Source of the DNA: AAA044-D11 sp965268555
Lineage (GTDB): Bacteria; Actinomycetota; Actinomycetes; Nanopelagicales; Nanopelagicaceae
NCBI GenBank assembly: GCA_965268555.1
Contig: OZ254174.1
Location: forward strand, 124,001-188,000
Direction of reading: 5' to 3'
DNA: 64,000 bases
This document shows positions 17,047 to 25,463 of the stretch, in pieces; position 1 is the stretch's first letter; each line of letters opens with the position of its first letter. The translations under genes and the position numbers were made by a program. The notes below the pieces were generated by a model. It ran no database searches, had not been told where the DNA came from, and saw only the letters and a list, made by a program, of their open reading frames with translations.

Positions 17047-19203
17047 TTACTTTGCCGGACTGACGCCGGTGATTCTTGGAATCCTAAAGCTGGCCATCTC
17101 GCCAGTAGCGTGGTCTCTGGCAATCAAAGTACCAAGTGAAATCGAAATCGGGTCAATGAGTCGATTTGAAACCCCACCATTTGTGTCTGCGTATCCAATA
17201 GTCAAACTTGCTTGCTCTTCAATGTATTGATGAAGTAAATCTAGTGTTTCGTTTGCAGTAGTTCTTGGGACTTCACGTGGCTTATGCGAACTAGCTTTTT
17301 CGCCAGTGCGTAGCGTTCTTACTGCAGCCTTAATAACAATTTCATTTGGCGCTTGTACTTCACTAATAACACGTGGTGGACGTGGTCTAGATTTTGCTCT
17401 TCTTATTGCCGGCGCTGAAATCAAAATACCATTTGCATTTTCGCCTGCCGGTAAGTAATTCGCTTCGCGAAGGGTTTGAATGACATCGCTTGCCTCAAAG
17501 TCGCATACCAATACTTGTGATGCGAGTTTACGAATTAGAAGTGGTTCCAATTTCTTATCATGAAGAATTTGGGTAATCAGACCCTCATCTTCGCAACGGA
17601 TATATGAAGTTGCCGTTCCAACGCGAAGTCGTCCATGTCGCTTGGCAACATCGTTAATCAAATATTCAAGTGGTTGTGGTACTGGTGTCTTAGAAGTTTT
17701 CTTTAGGAAATCTTTTATCTGTTCGCCAGTTTGTCCATGATCTAGGCCACGTCGAATAGAACTTTCGCTAAATCTATAAACAGATGCACCACCGCGACTT
17801 TCAATATCTGCAATAGTGCCAATCATGTTTGAAAGTTCAACAGTTAGTGGTCCAGGTGCAATTGCACTGTTATCTGCTTGTATCAAAATATGATCTACAG
17901 GCTTTGGAAGTGCGTGCTCAACTCCAAGATCCTGCGCACCGTTAAGGAGCGCGTTACCAAATGCAGAGAGCGCACCTTGGCCGGTCAAGCCAAGCCATTC
18001 GGCTTCTCTAAGTGTCCATTCAATATATTCGGCGTTGAATCTCTGTGGCATCTGCCAAGCAATTATTTCTTGCAGGTTCGTTATTTCTGGGTCTAGTTCT
18101 AAATTTTCTGCCAAAATATTTAAAGTCACCTTACGCATTGATGCAATTCCAGCGCGATCTAATTCTGGTCCCAGCGCTGCAATATTTTTTTCACCAGATT
18201 TTCCAACTAGCCCACTTACTCGAGAGGTTTCAAACCAGAGTGCGACTAGCGAACTCCAGCGCTCTTCAAGAGAACGAGACATCCAAATATCAAATGAGTT
18301 GGTTGGAAGTATTCGGTCATCAGTATCAACAACTACCAATCCACCTAGATAGAGAATTTCAGCAACAAATGCGAGGGTGTTTTCATCAATCCCTAAATGC
18401 TCGGCACTTCGCTTTAAATCTCTAATGCCAATGCCACCAGCACGAAGGGCAATAGGTGGTTCATCTGACCAGTTGTGCGCAAGTTCCTCGCACCAGCGCA
18501 GGAAATTTGAAATATTAGCGATTGCTGCGCGATCAACATCGCCCTGTTTGCGTTTGGTTCCAATAAATTGATTAGCAAATGGTTTGAATTCTTTAAATAC
18601 TTTTCCACCGCGAAGATGCATTCCAACTTCTCGGGGTAGCACCACGGTTCGGGAATCCATCACCATCAAATAGTTGTTTTCCAATAACCAACCAATTGCT
18701 TTTCCTGGAGATTTAATATTTGCAACTTGGCCACGAGGTGGCCCCCAAGTAAGTCGTTCTAGGACTGCTGCGCTATCCGCAGGAATATCTTTCAGATATT
18801 TAAAATCAATCTTCTTCTGAGATTGTGGGCCAAGTCCTGCTGGTTCATCACCGATTAAGTGGCGGAGGTTTCCGGGTAATCTGAATTTACTTCCATCTTT
18901 GTAGAGAAGAGCTGCTGCCCAGAGGCGCAATAACTCCTCACCGGCTTCGGGGGTTGTGATTGAAAGTAGTTCTGCTTTTGAAAACGGTTCGTTTAAAATA
19001 CAAGCTGCAGTTAAAACTTCTAATTGGAATTTATTAAGCGATTCCATAGCACGCATCAGGCTGGGTGTTGAATTCGCCCGAGCTGATAGCGCAGATAAAT
19101 CTGTAGGAACTGGTGATAACAAGTCTGGGCGCACTGCAAAAAGCGCTGCGATCGCCTCGTCACTGCGGGCGCGCAATTCATCAGCAAAAGAGTTAACAGA
19201 CAT
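17047..19203 (-). CDS. Helicase-associated domain protein, partner of XPB
   Basis: A 718-residue protein resembling mycobacterial Rv0862c, which carries an XPB/Ssl2 helicase-associated C-terminal domain (Helicase_C_3). No Walker A is visible, so it is not an active helicase by itself. The region PVDHILIQADNSAIAPGPL near the middle and RLRVGTATSYIRCEDEGLITQIL are the recognisable family segments. In other actinobacteria it adjoins the XPB gene; here an M20 peptidase gene separates them. On the minus strand TAAAGT lies 9 bases before the ATG at 19203, a likely promoter for the three-gene group. Confidence 0.85.
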   Translation of the reverse strand: MSVNSFADELRARSDEAIAALFAVRPDLLSPVPTDLSALSARANSTPSLMRAMESLNKFQLEVLTAACILNEPFSKAELLSITTPEAGEELLRLWAAALLYKDGSKFRLPGNLRHLIGDEPAGLGPQSQKKIDFKYLKDIPADSAAVLERLTWGPPRGQVANIKSPGKAIGWLLENNYLMVMDSRTVVLPREVGMHLRGGKVFKEFKPFANQFIGTKRKQGDVDRAAIANISNFLRWCEELAHNWSDEPPIALRAGGIGIRDLKRSAEHLGIDENTLAFVAEILYLGGLVVVDTDDRILPTNSFDIWMSRSLEERWSSLVALWFETSRVSGLVGKSGEKNIAALGPELDRAGIASMRKVTLNILAENLELDPEITNLQEIIAWQMPQRFNAEYIEWTLREAEWLGLTGQGALSAFGNALLNGAQDLGVEHALPKPVDHILIQADNSAIAPGPLTVELSNMIGTIADIESRGGASVYRFSESSIRRGLDHGQTGEQIKDFLKKTSKTPVPQPLEYLINDVAKRHGRLRVGTATSYIRCEDEGLITQILHDKKLEPLLIRKLASQVLVCDFEASDVIQTLREANYLPAGENANGILISAPAIRRAKSRPRPPRVISEVQAPNEIVIKAAVRTLRTGEKASSHKPREVPRTTANETLDLLHQYIEEQASLTIGYADTNGGVSNRLIDPISISLGTLIARDHATGEMASFRIPRITGVSPAK

Positions 19204-19232
19204 AACTGCCCTACTTTACCGAGTTTTAGAAG

Positions 19233-20003
19233 CTACTTCGACCGCATTCTTCGCGGTGATAAATAAGTAAGAAGCGCAACAACTCTGGCAAGGAGCGGGC
19301 CAAAAGCAGCTTTAATTGCGCGCCCTCTTCGGAAATCATAAATAGGCCAGTTTTCACGGATTGCACGAATTTGTAGCAAGGTATCTGGGTTAATTGCGGC
19401 AGGGTTACCAACTGCGGTTAAAAGTGGGAAGTCATTATGGCTATCCGAGTAGGCATATGAATTTTTTAAATCAATACCCTGAGCATTTGCTAGCTCTTTG
19501 ATTGCTATCGCTTTCTGATTCCCATGCAGCAATAGCCCATTCATTTTTCCGGTATATACACCATTAACAATTTCAGCCTTGGTTCCAAGCGCACCCGTAA
19601 AACCTAGGCGGTTAGCAATTAAAACTGCCATATCTTGCGGGGCTGCAGTTACTAGCCATACTTCGACGCTATCAGCAAGATGCTTATTTGCAATGTCGAT
19701 AGTTCCTTGCCAAAGTGCAGGGGATACGAATTCATCATAAATTTCAGATCCGATTGCTTCGATCTCTTTAACATTATGTCCACCGATAAAGTCAGTTGCG
19801 GCATTTTGAAACTTTTCAATCTCCTCAGGTTTTTCAGTTCCAGTTAATCGGTACCTTAGATTTGCTAGAACGAATGCTGAGATATCGCGCTTACTAAAGA
19901 AACCGCGCTGATACATTCCACGACCGAGAAAGAAGATAGTAGAACCACGAATAATTGTGTTATCTACATCAAAGAAGGCAACACGCTTGCCACTGTTTGC
20001 CAT
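19233..20003 (-). CDS. HAD-IB family phosphatase (SerB-like)
   Basis: A 256-residue HAD hydrolase. Motif I is DVDNT in FFDVDNTIIRGS near the N-terminus, motif II lies in VWLVTAAPQDMA, and the motif IV acidic pair is in YAYSDSHNDFPLLTAVG. The family includes phosphoserine and other small-molecule phosphatases; a C-terminal basic stretch (YLSPRRMRSK) may touch the membrane. The substrate is not determined. On the minus strand TATGGT lies 6 bases before the ATG, indicating a leaderless message. It is divergent from the histidine phosphatase gene. Confidence 0.88.
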   Translation of the reverse strand: MANSGKRVAFFDVDNTIIRGSTIFFLGRGMYQRGFFSKRDISAFVLANLRYRLTGTEKPEEIEKFQNAATDFIGGHNVKEIEAIGSEIYDEFVSPALWQGTIDIANKHLADSVEVWLVTAAPQDMAVLIANRLGFTGALGTKAEIVNGVYTGKMNGLLLHGNQKAIAIKELANAQGIDLKNSYAYSDSHNDFPLLTAVGNPAAINPDTLLQIRAIRENWPIYDFRRGRAIKAAFGPLLARVVALLTYLSPRRMRSK

Positions 20004-20009
20004 GGCTTA

Positions 20010-20055
20010 ACCATAGCGTCCACGCTAATACCAATACTTCTCTTCAAGTTATGCT
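20010..20055. promoter_or_regulatory. Divergent leaderless promoters: HAD gene and histidine phosphatase gene
   Basis: On the minus strand TATGGT (20010-20015) lies 6 bases before the ATG at 20003. On the plus strand TATGCT (20050-20055) lies 6 bases before the ATG at 20062. Both fit the TAnnnT-6-start pattern seen elsewhere in the window. The second site favours ATG 20062 over the in-frame TTG at 20056. Confidence 0.6.
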
Positions 20056-20061
20056 TTGCCC

Positions 20062-20682
20062 ATGACTCGAGCAGTTCACGTTCTACGCCATGGCGAAGTA
20101 GAGAATCCTGAGAAGATTCTTTATGGTCGCCAACCTGGATGGCGGTTATCTGCCAGAGGCCAAGAAATGGCGAAAGTAGTTGCTGACTGGTCAAAGGATT
20201 TAGATCTGGGTGCGATTCACGCATCTCCCTTGCAACGAGCGCAAGAAACCGCGGCACCAATCGCAAGTGCACATAATTTAGAAATTGCTACTGATCCGAA
20301 ATTAATAGAAGCTGCAAATGTATTTGAAGGTAAGAAATTTGAATTAGGAAGTGGTGTCTTAAAACATCCATCTTCTTGGTGGCATCTTCGCAATCCAGCA
20401 AAACCATCTTGGGGCGAGCCATACACCGAGCAAATTGAACGAATGCTTGCAGCGGTTTTTCAAGCACGAGATGCCGCAAATGGTAAAGATGCCTTAGTTG
20501 TTTCGCATCAGTTACCAATTTGGATATTGCGTTCAGCAGTAGAAGGACGTCGCTTGTTGCATGACCCAAGAAAGCGAATTTGCACACTTGCTTCTGTCAC
20601 GACATTTCATTTAGATGGCGATGGAATGATTGAAAGTGTTTCCTATACCGAACCCGCAAAACATTTGCTGCCAACTAAATGA
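20062..20682 (+). CDS. Histidine phosphatase (phosphoglycerate mutase family)
   Basis: A 206-residue protein with the RHG motif near the start (VHVLRHGEVENP), supplying the phospho-accepting histidine. A second histidine comes in VVSHQLPIWILRSA. It would remove phosphate from a small molecule or act as a mutase; the substrate is unknown. Start 20062 follows from the leaderless promoter. Its stop overlaps the resA start by 4 bases (ATGA), so it heads the cytochrome c maturation operon, an arrangement also common in other actinobacteria. Confidence 0.88.
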   Translation: MTRAVHVLRHGEVENPEKILYGRQPGWRLSARGQEMAKVVADWSKDLDLGAIHASPLQRAQETAAPIASAHNLEIATDPKLIEAANVFEGKKFELGSGVLKHPSSWWHLRNPAKPSWGEPYTEQIERMLAAVFQARDAANGKDALVVSHQLPIWILRSAVEGRRLLHDPRKRICTLASVTTFHLDGDGMIESVSYTEPAKHLLPTK

Positions 20683-21227
20683 AACGCATACTTTTATTAG
20701 CTTCAATATTATTACTAACTTCGTGTTCGACTGGTGGGCTTTCAAGCGATAGCGAAAAAGCATTTGTATCAGGCAATGGGTCAGCGCTCTTCATCAAAGA
20801 GAGTGCGCGCAAAATGGCACCTTCGTTGTCAGGACCGATTCTTGGTGGTGGTGAATTTAATTATGAGATTGGCAAAGTTACTGTTGTGAATGTTTGGGCA
20901 TCATGGTGTTCACCATGTCGTGCTGAAGCTCCAACGCTTGAAGCTTTTGCCTCAAAAAATTCAGAGCTAGTGTTTGTTGGAATTCTTACCCGAGATAATT
21001 TGAGCTCTGCAAAAAGTTTTGTAGATAGATTTAAGCTCACATACCCAACCCTGATAGATGATGCAGTTATTGCTAGCTTTAGGGGTTCACTGCCAGCCAA
21101 CGCTATTCCAACTACCTTGATCATCGATACCAAGGGAAGAGTTGCAGCTCGTATAAGTGGGCAGGTAACAGTTTCGGTTATGCGGGATTTACTGGAAAAG
21201 GTTTCAGGAAGTGCCATAAATGTTTGA
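20679..21227 (+). CDS. resA: ResA-like thioredoxin-fold lipoprotein for cytochrome c maturation
   Basis: A 182-residue exported redox protein. The signal peptide ends in a clear lipobox, LLTSC with C16, so it should be lipid-anchored outside the membrane. The thioredoxin active site W-C77-S-P-C80 lies in NVWASWCSPCRAE. It would reduce the disulfide of apocytochrome c heme-binding cysteines, with electrons from CcdA. It is translationally coupled at both ends, overlapping the previous gene by 4 and ccdA by 8 bases. Confidence 0.9.
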   Translation: MKRILLLASILLLTSCSTGGLSSDSEKAFVSGNGSALFIKESARKMAPSLSGPILGGGEFNYEIGKVTVVNVWASWCSPCRAEAPTLEAFASKNSELVFVGILTRDNLSSAKSFVDRFKLTYPTLIDDAVIASFRGSLPANAIPTTLIIDTKGRVAARISGQVTVSVMRDLLEKVSGSAINV

Positions 21228-21951
21228 TTTCTTTGTGGATGTTGTTTTAGATGGAAATTTGATTGTTGCTTCAAGCGTTGCGCTAATTGCTGGGCTTATC
21301 TCTTTTGCTTCACCATGTGTGCTTCCACTTGTTCCTGGATATCTTTCATATGCCGCAGGAATGGTTGAGGTAAGGAGCAGAGGGAGAGCTGCTTTAGGTT
21401 CACTGCTCTTTGTTCTAGGATTTTCACTTCTCTTTATTTCATATGGCGCACTTTTTGGTTCGCTTGGCGCAAAAATTTCAACAAATTCCCGTCTTGTAAC
21501 TGTTCTACTTGGGCTACTAACCATCGCTATGGGAGTAATTTTCTTATTTAATCAGAAGTTCTATCGATCATTTAAACCCCTTTGGAAAGTACGTGCTGGG
21601 CTTGCCGGTGCTCCAGTTCTGGGATTTCTCTTTGGAATTGGTTGGACGCCTTGCATTGGACCAACACTTGGGGCAGTTCAAACACTTTCATTTCAAGAGT
21701 CAAGTGCGCTGCGCGGTGCAATTTTAAGTTTTGCTTACTGTCTTGGACTTGGAATTCCATTTATCTTGGTTGGGGTCTTCTTTGATAAATCCACAAAGCT
21801 GCGTAAATTTATCTCGCGTCGTGGAAATTACTTAACCTTAATTGGTGGAATTTTTCTAATTGCAATTGGACTCCTACAAGTCACTGGGGTTTGGGCGGAT
21901 CTAATGAATTCAATTCGATCTTTTATTTCAGATTTTGCGCCGGTGGTTTAA
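21220..21951 (+). CDS. ccdA: CcdA thiol-disulfide electron transporter
   Basis: A 243-residue membrane protein with six hydrophobic segments. The two redox cysteines are C33 in FASPCVLPLVPGYL and C145 in GIGWTPCIGPTLG. It moves electrons from cytoplasmic thioredoxin across the membrane to ResA. The ATG at 21220 overlaps the resA 3' end by 8 bases, and resB follows with no gap. Length and motifs are typical. Confidence 0.94.
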   Translation: MFDFFVDVVLDGNLIVASSVALIAGLISFASPCVLPLVPGYLSYAAGMVEVRSRGRAALGSLLFVLGFSLLFISYGALFGSLGAKISTNSRLVTVLLGLLTIAMGVIFLFNQKFYRSFKPLWKVRAGLAGAPVLGFLFGIGWTPCIGPTLGAVQTLSFQESSALRGAILSFAYCLGLGIPFILVGVFFDKSTKLRKFISRRGNYLTLIGGIFLIAIGLLQVTGVWADLMNSIRSFISDFAPVV

Positions 21952-23415
21952 GTGACAATCACAACTGAATTAGGGGCAAAGTCTTTAGCAAGTTGGTTAT
22001 GGCGACAGCTAACGAGCATGCGAACTGCTCTTATTCTCCTATTGCTACTTGGGTTTGCGGCTATTCCGGGTTCGATATTTCCACAACGCTCACAGAATCC
22101 ATTAAAAGTTTCTGACTATTTCAAGAGCAATCCAGGAACTGCAAAGTTTCTTGATCAATTGCAGATGTTCGATGTTTACAGCTCGCCTTGGTTTAGTGCA
22201 ATCTATATTTTGCTCTTTATCTCATTGATTGGCTGTGTTCTGCCACGAACTTTTGAGCATTTAAAGGGAGCGCGGGCAAAGCCAACACTTACCCCAAAGA
22301 ATTTAAATCGAATGGAATTTCACTCGCAAATTGGTTCAGGTTCACTTGATCTTGCTGAGGCATGGTTTAGAAAAAATCGTTTTCGCATTAGGAGAGACAA
22401 GCACTCAATTTCTGCGGAAAAAGGTTACCTACGTGAGACTGGAAATTTAGTTTTCCACCTCTCCCTAATCTTAATTTTGGTTGGAATTGGTATCGGTTCA
22501 CTTTATGGCATGAAGGGTGATGCAATTATAAATGTTGGAGAGCGATTCATAAATATTCCGACTTCTTATGATGTTGTTTCATTTGGAAAACTACAATCTG
22601 AAAAGAACCTAAATCCTTTTTCAATCACCGCAACTGATTTCAAGGCGACATATCAATTAACAACGGGCGTACCAAGTGATTACAAGTTAACGGTAAATGT
22701 TGCAGATCCGGTCGGAAGTAAAGAAATTTCCAAGATAGTAAGAGTAAATTCACCACTTACATTCGGGAGCACTAAAGTTTATTTGCAAGCAAACGGCTAT
22801 TCACCTCTTGTAACAGTTCGGAATAAGGCTGGCGAAATTAAGTATCAAGGCGCTGTCATCTTCTTGCCGCAAGATGGCAATCTAACTTCTATCGGAGCAA
22901 TCAAAGTTCCTGATATGGACCCACAAGTTGGTTTCATCGGCTCTTTTATTCCAACATTTGCCCGTAATTCGCAGCGCGGCGCATTCTCGAGTTATCCAGA
23001 AGTTTTAGATCCAAGACTTCTGGTTTCGATTTGGACTGGCGATCTAGGTTTGGATTCGGGTGTTCCGCAATCCATTTATCGCCTTGATACCTCAAAGATG
23101 GTTCGCATTGAATTGAAGACCTTAAAACTTAATGAAACCCATAACTTTGGTGAGGGTTCAATCACACTTGAGGGTTGGACACCTTGGGTCAACCTGCAAA
23201 TCGTTAAAGACCCAGGCAAGATATACGCATTGCTCGGTTCAATCCTTGCGATTTTAGGCTTACTGCTCTCACTCTTCACCAGATCCCGTCGGATTTGGGT
23301 CAAAGAAATAGTTGATGGCAATGGTTTAGAAATTGCCGGACTGGCTAAGAACGCTGCACCTGGCTTAGAGAAAGAAATTGCTGCACTTGTAGATGAGATG
23401 AGGAAAAAAGAGTAA
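21952..23415 (+). CDS. resB: ResB, cytochrome c synthase component (system II)
   Basis: A 487-residue membrane protein starting with GTG directly after the ccdA stop. N-terminal membrane segments (TALILLLLLGFAAIPGSIFP) are followed by another pair, a large extracytoplasmic domain (about 200-410), and a last helix near 420-440 (ALLGSILAILGLLLSLF). ResB and CcsB together deliver heme and attach it to apocytochrome c on the outer face of the membrane. The stop overlaps the ccsB start by one base. Confidence 0.92.
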   Translation: MTITTELGAKSLASWLWRQLTSMRTALILLLLLGFAAIPGSIFPQRSQNPLKVSDYFKSNPGTAKFLDQLQMFDVYSSPWFSAIYILLFISLIGCVLPRTFEHLKGARAKPTLTPKNLNRMEFHSQIGSGSLDLAEAWFRKNRFRIRRDKHSISAEKGYLRETGNLVFHLSLILILVGIGIGSLYGMKGDAIINVGERFINIPTSYDVVSFGKLQSEKNLNPFSITATDFKATYQLTTGVPSDYKLTVNVADPVGSKEISKIVRVNSPLTFGSTKVYLQANGYSPLVTVRNKAGEIKYQGAVIFLPQDGNLTSIGAIKVPDMDPQVGFIGSFIPTFARNSQRGAFSSYPEVLDPRLLVSIWTGDLGLDSGVPQSIYRLDTSKMVRIELKTLKLNETHNFGEGSITLEGWTPWVNLQIVKDPGKIYALLGSILAILGLLLSLFTRSRRIWVKEIVDGNGLEIAGLAKNAAPGLEKEIAALVDEMRKKE

Positions 23416-24305
23416 TGACTTCAACAAATTATGCCTATCTATCTAACGATGCGATTTATTCAGCAATGGTGCTCTTTGCAATTGCGCTTCTTGCACATGC
23501 TGTTGAAGTAGCTTTCTCAGTTCGAAATCTCGAATCAAAAACTCAATTTGATTTCACAAGAACTATTCGAAGCGGAAAACTCGGAACTGTAATGATGGTT
23601 CTTGGATTTGTATTCCTACTAGCGGGTGTAATACTTCGCGGAGTTTCGGCACATCGCGTTCCTTGGGGAAATATGTATGAGTTCTCAATCACCGGAGCTC
23701 TTGCATTTACCGGCGCATATCTTTTCGCACTCTGGAAATATAAAATCAGATGGCTCGGCCTTCCTGTTGCAATCGCAGTGCTACTGACTCTGGGAACCGC
23801 AATTACAGTTCTATATCGGCCAAGTGCACCTCTTGTTCCTGCACTCAAATCAACTTGGCTTGCAATCCACGTATCTGCGGCAATTATTTCTGGCGGTGTT
23901 TTCCTCCTTGCAAATTGCATTGCAGCAACATATTTGATTCTTGATCGGTATGAATCAAAAGGTGGCAGACCAACTTGGGCAGAGAAATTGCCATCACTCG
24001 ATGTCCTAGATCAACTTTCTTATCGCCTGGTTGCATTTGTATTTCCACTTTGGACCTTTGCGGTAATTGCCGGTGCGATTTGGGCAGAAGCAGCATGGGG
24101 TCGTTACTGGGGTTGGGATCCAAAAGAGACTTGGGCATTTATTACTTGGGTTGCATACGCCGCTTATTTGCATGCACGTGTAACTATTGGCTGGCGCGGA
24201 CGTAAGGCAGCTTGGTTATGTTTATTCGCCGGATCTACCTTCTTATTTAATTATGTATATATAAATATCTGGGGCACCGGGCGACATACCTACAGCGGTT
24301 TGTAA
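23415..24305 (+). CDS. ccsB: CcsB/CcsA (ResC) heme-handling cytochrome c synthase component
   Basis: A 296-residue polytopic membrane protein with the tryptophan-rich heme-binding motif WGRYWGWDPKETW in the C-terminal half. Conserved histidines flank it, including H in WLAIHVSAAI and in GRHTYSG. With ResB it forms the system II cytochrome c synthase. It is the last gene of the operon, 14 bases from the convergent PLDc_N gene, with no obvious terminator between. Confidence 0.94.
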   Translation: MTSTNYAYLSNDAIYSAMVLFAIALLAHAVEVAFSVRNLESKTQFDFTRTIRSGKLGTVMMVLGFVFLLAGVILRGVSAHRVPWGNMYEFSITGALAFTGAYLFALWKYKIRWLGLPVAIAVLLTLGTAITVLYRPSAPLVPALKSTWLAIHVSAAIISGGVFLLANCIAATYLILDRYESKGGRPTWAEKLPSLDVLDQLSYRLVAFVFPLWTFAVIAGAIWAEAAWGRYWGWDPKETWAFITWVAYAAYLHARVTIGWRGRKAAWLCLFAGSTFLFNYVYINIWGTGRHTYSGL

Positions 24306-24319
24306 TTGTTTTAGCAGGC

Positions 24320-24580
24320 CTAAAGCTTGCGTAGGAAATCAGGATCATCATCAGGTGGGATTATTTTGCCCCGGCCACCGCGGCCACTACCTGGATTTCT
24401 TGCTGGACGACCGAATATAAACCAGCCAAGTGCGCCGACCGATGAGAATGAGAATAAAAATATTAAAAGTAACCAAGCCCACTTCGGAAATCGTCGAACT
24501 GCTTCTTGTGGAGTTCTTGCACAATCAAAGAATGCGTAGAACGAGAAAGCCAGTACGAGAATTGTTAACAAGAGGCGCAT
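24320..24580 (-). CDS. Small membrane protein with PLDc_N-type domain
   Basis: An 86-residue protein with two hydrophobic helices (about 1-18 and 34-56), separated by the conserved DCARTPQEAVRRFPKWAW segment. That segment is typical of the phospholipase D N-terminal (cardiolipin synthase-like) membrane domain as it occurs alone in actinobacteria. The tail is glycine- and arginine-rich, then acidic (PPDDDPDF). No enzymatic domain is present. It follows menA closely on the same strand (9 bases) and is probably co-transcribed. Function unknown. Confidence 0.8.
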   Translation of the reverse strand: MRLLLTILVLAFSFYAFFDCARTPQEAVRRFPKWAWLLLIFLFSFSSVGALGWFIFGRPARNPGSGRGGRGKIIPPDDDPDFLRKL

Positions 24581-24589
24581 GGTGGAAGT

Positions 24590-25459
24590 TTAAGCCTTTG
24601 TAATCAATAGCGCGAACGTTATCAACAGCGATGTTAGCAATTGGAGTTCGCCAGCTTTCCCAAGGAGCCTGATGAGCCCAGATCCTGTGGTGCCGCCTGC
24701 TATTCCTTTAATTAATATGTATTGGATCGGAAGAGTTAACAGAACCAGAAGCGCCCAAGGTGTAATTGCGGTAACTGCGAGCGAGGAGATTAGAGCTAGG
24801 ACAAGAAGTGCAATTAGAGCTTGGCGGGCCTTTTTATCGCCTAAGCGAACTGCAAGTGTTCGTTTTCCTACAATCTCATCTTTCGGGCGATCCCGCAGAT
24901 TATTTAATCCGAGAATTGTGCAAGAGAGTGACCCCATTGGAATCGCTAGTAGAAGCGCCTGCCAAGTAATTTTCTCAGATTGCGCAAAGTAGGAACCCAT
25001 AGTTGCTACTAATCCAAAGAAGATAAAGACTGAAATTTCACCAAAGCCTAGGTAGCCGTATGGATTTCTTCCACCGGTGTAATTCCAACCAGCAACAATT
25101 GCAATAGCTCCGACAATTATCAATAACGGTGAGGTTCTTAGTGAAAGAAATAATCCGCAGATTGCTGCAGCAAAATAAGTGAGGAGCGCAGCCAATTTCA
25201 CTTTTTCTGCAGTAGCTAAACCCGAAGCTACTAATCGAATTGGCCCAACTCGTACTTCATCTGTGCCACGAATTCCATCGGAATAATCATTTGAATAATT
25301 CACTGCAATTTGCAGAAGCAGACCTACCGCCAAAGCAAGGAGGGCATTTACCCAGTTGATTGCTTGGTTATCAATATTGATTAGTGAAGTTCCAATTAGA
25401 ACTGGAGCAACGGCTGCTGGGAGTGTGCGTGGTCTGGCACCGGCAATCCAAATATTCAT
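24590..25459 (-). CDS. menA: 1,4-dihydroxy-2-naphthoate polyprenyltransferase MenA
   Basis: A 289-residue UbiA-family membrane enzyme that attaches the polyprenyl chain to dihydroxynaphthoate to form demethylmenaquinone. The start ATG at 25459 (MNIWIAGARPRTLPAAVAP) is chosen over an upstream in-frame start at 25540, because it lies 4 bases after the menE stop and matches the conserved family N-terminus. The aspartate-rich motif NDYSDGIRGTDE and the second motif NNLRDRPKDE for prenyl diphosphate and Mg binding are visible. The prenyl donor would be made by the synthase at 47572. Confidence 0.93.
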   Translation of the reverse strand: MNIWIAGARPRTLPAAVAPVLIGTSLINIDNQAINWVNALLALAVGLLLQIAVNYSNDYSDGIRGTDEVRVGPIRLVASGLATAEKVKLAALLTYFAAAICGLFLSLRTSPLLIIVGAIAIVAGWNYTGGRNPYGYLGFGEISVFIFFGLVATMGSYFAQSEKITWQALLLAIPMGSLSCTILGLNNLRDRPKDEIVGKRTLAVRLGDKKARQALIALLVLALISSLAVTAITPWALLVLLTLPIQYILIKGIAGGTTGSGLIRLLGKAGELQLLTSLLITFALLITKA

Positions 25460-25463
25460 TGCG

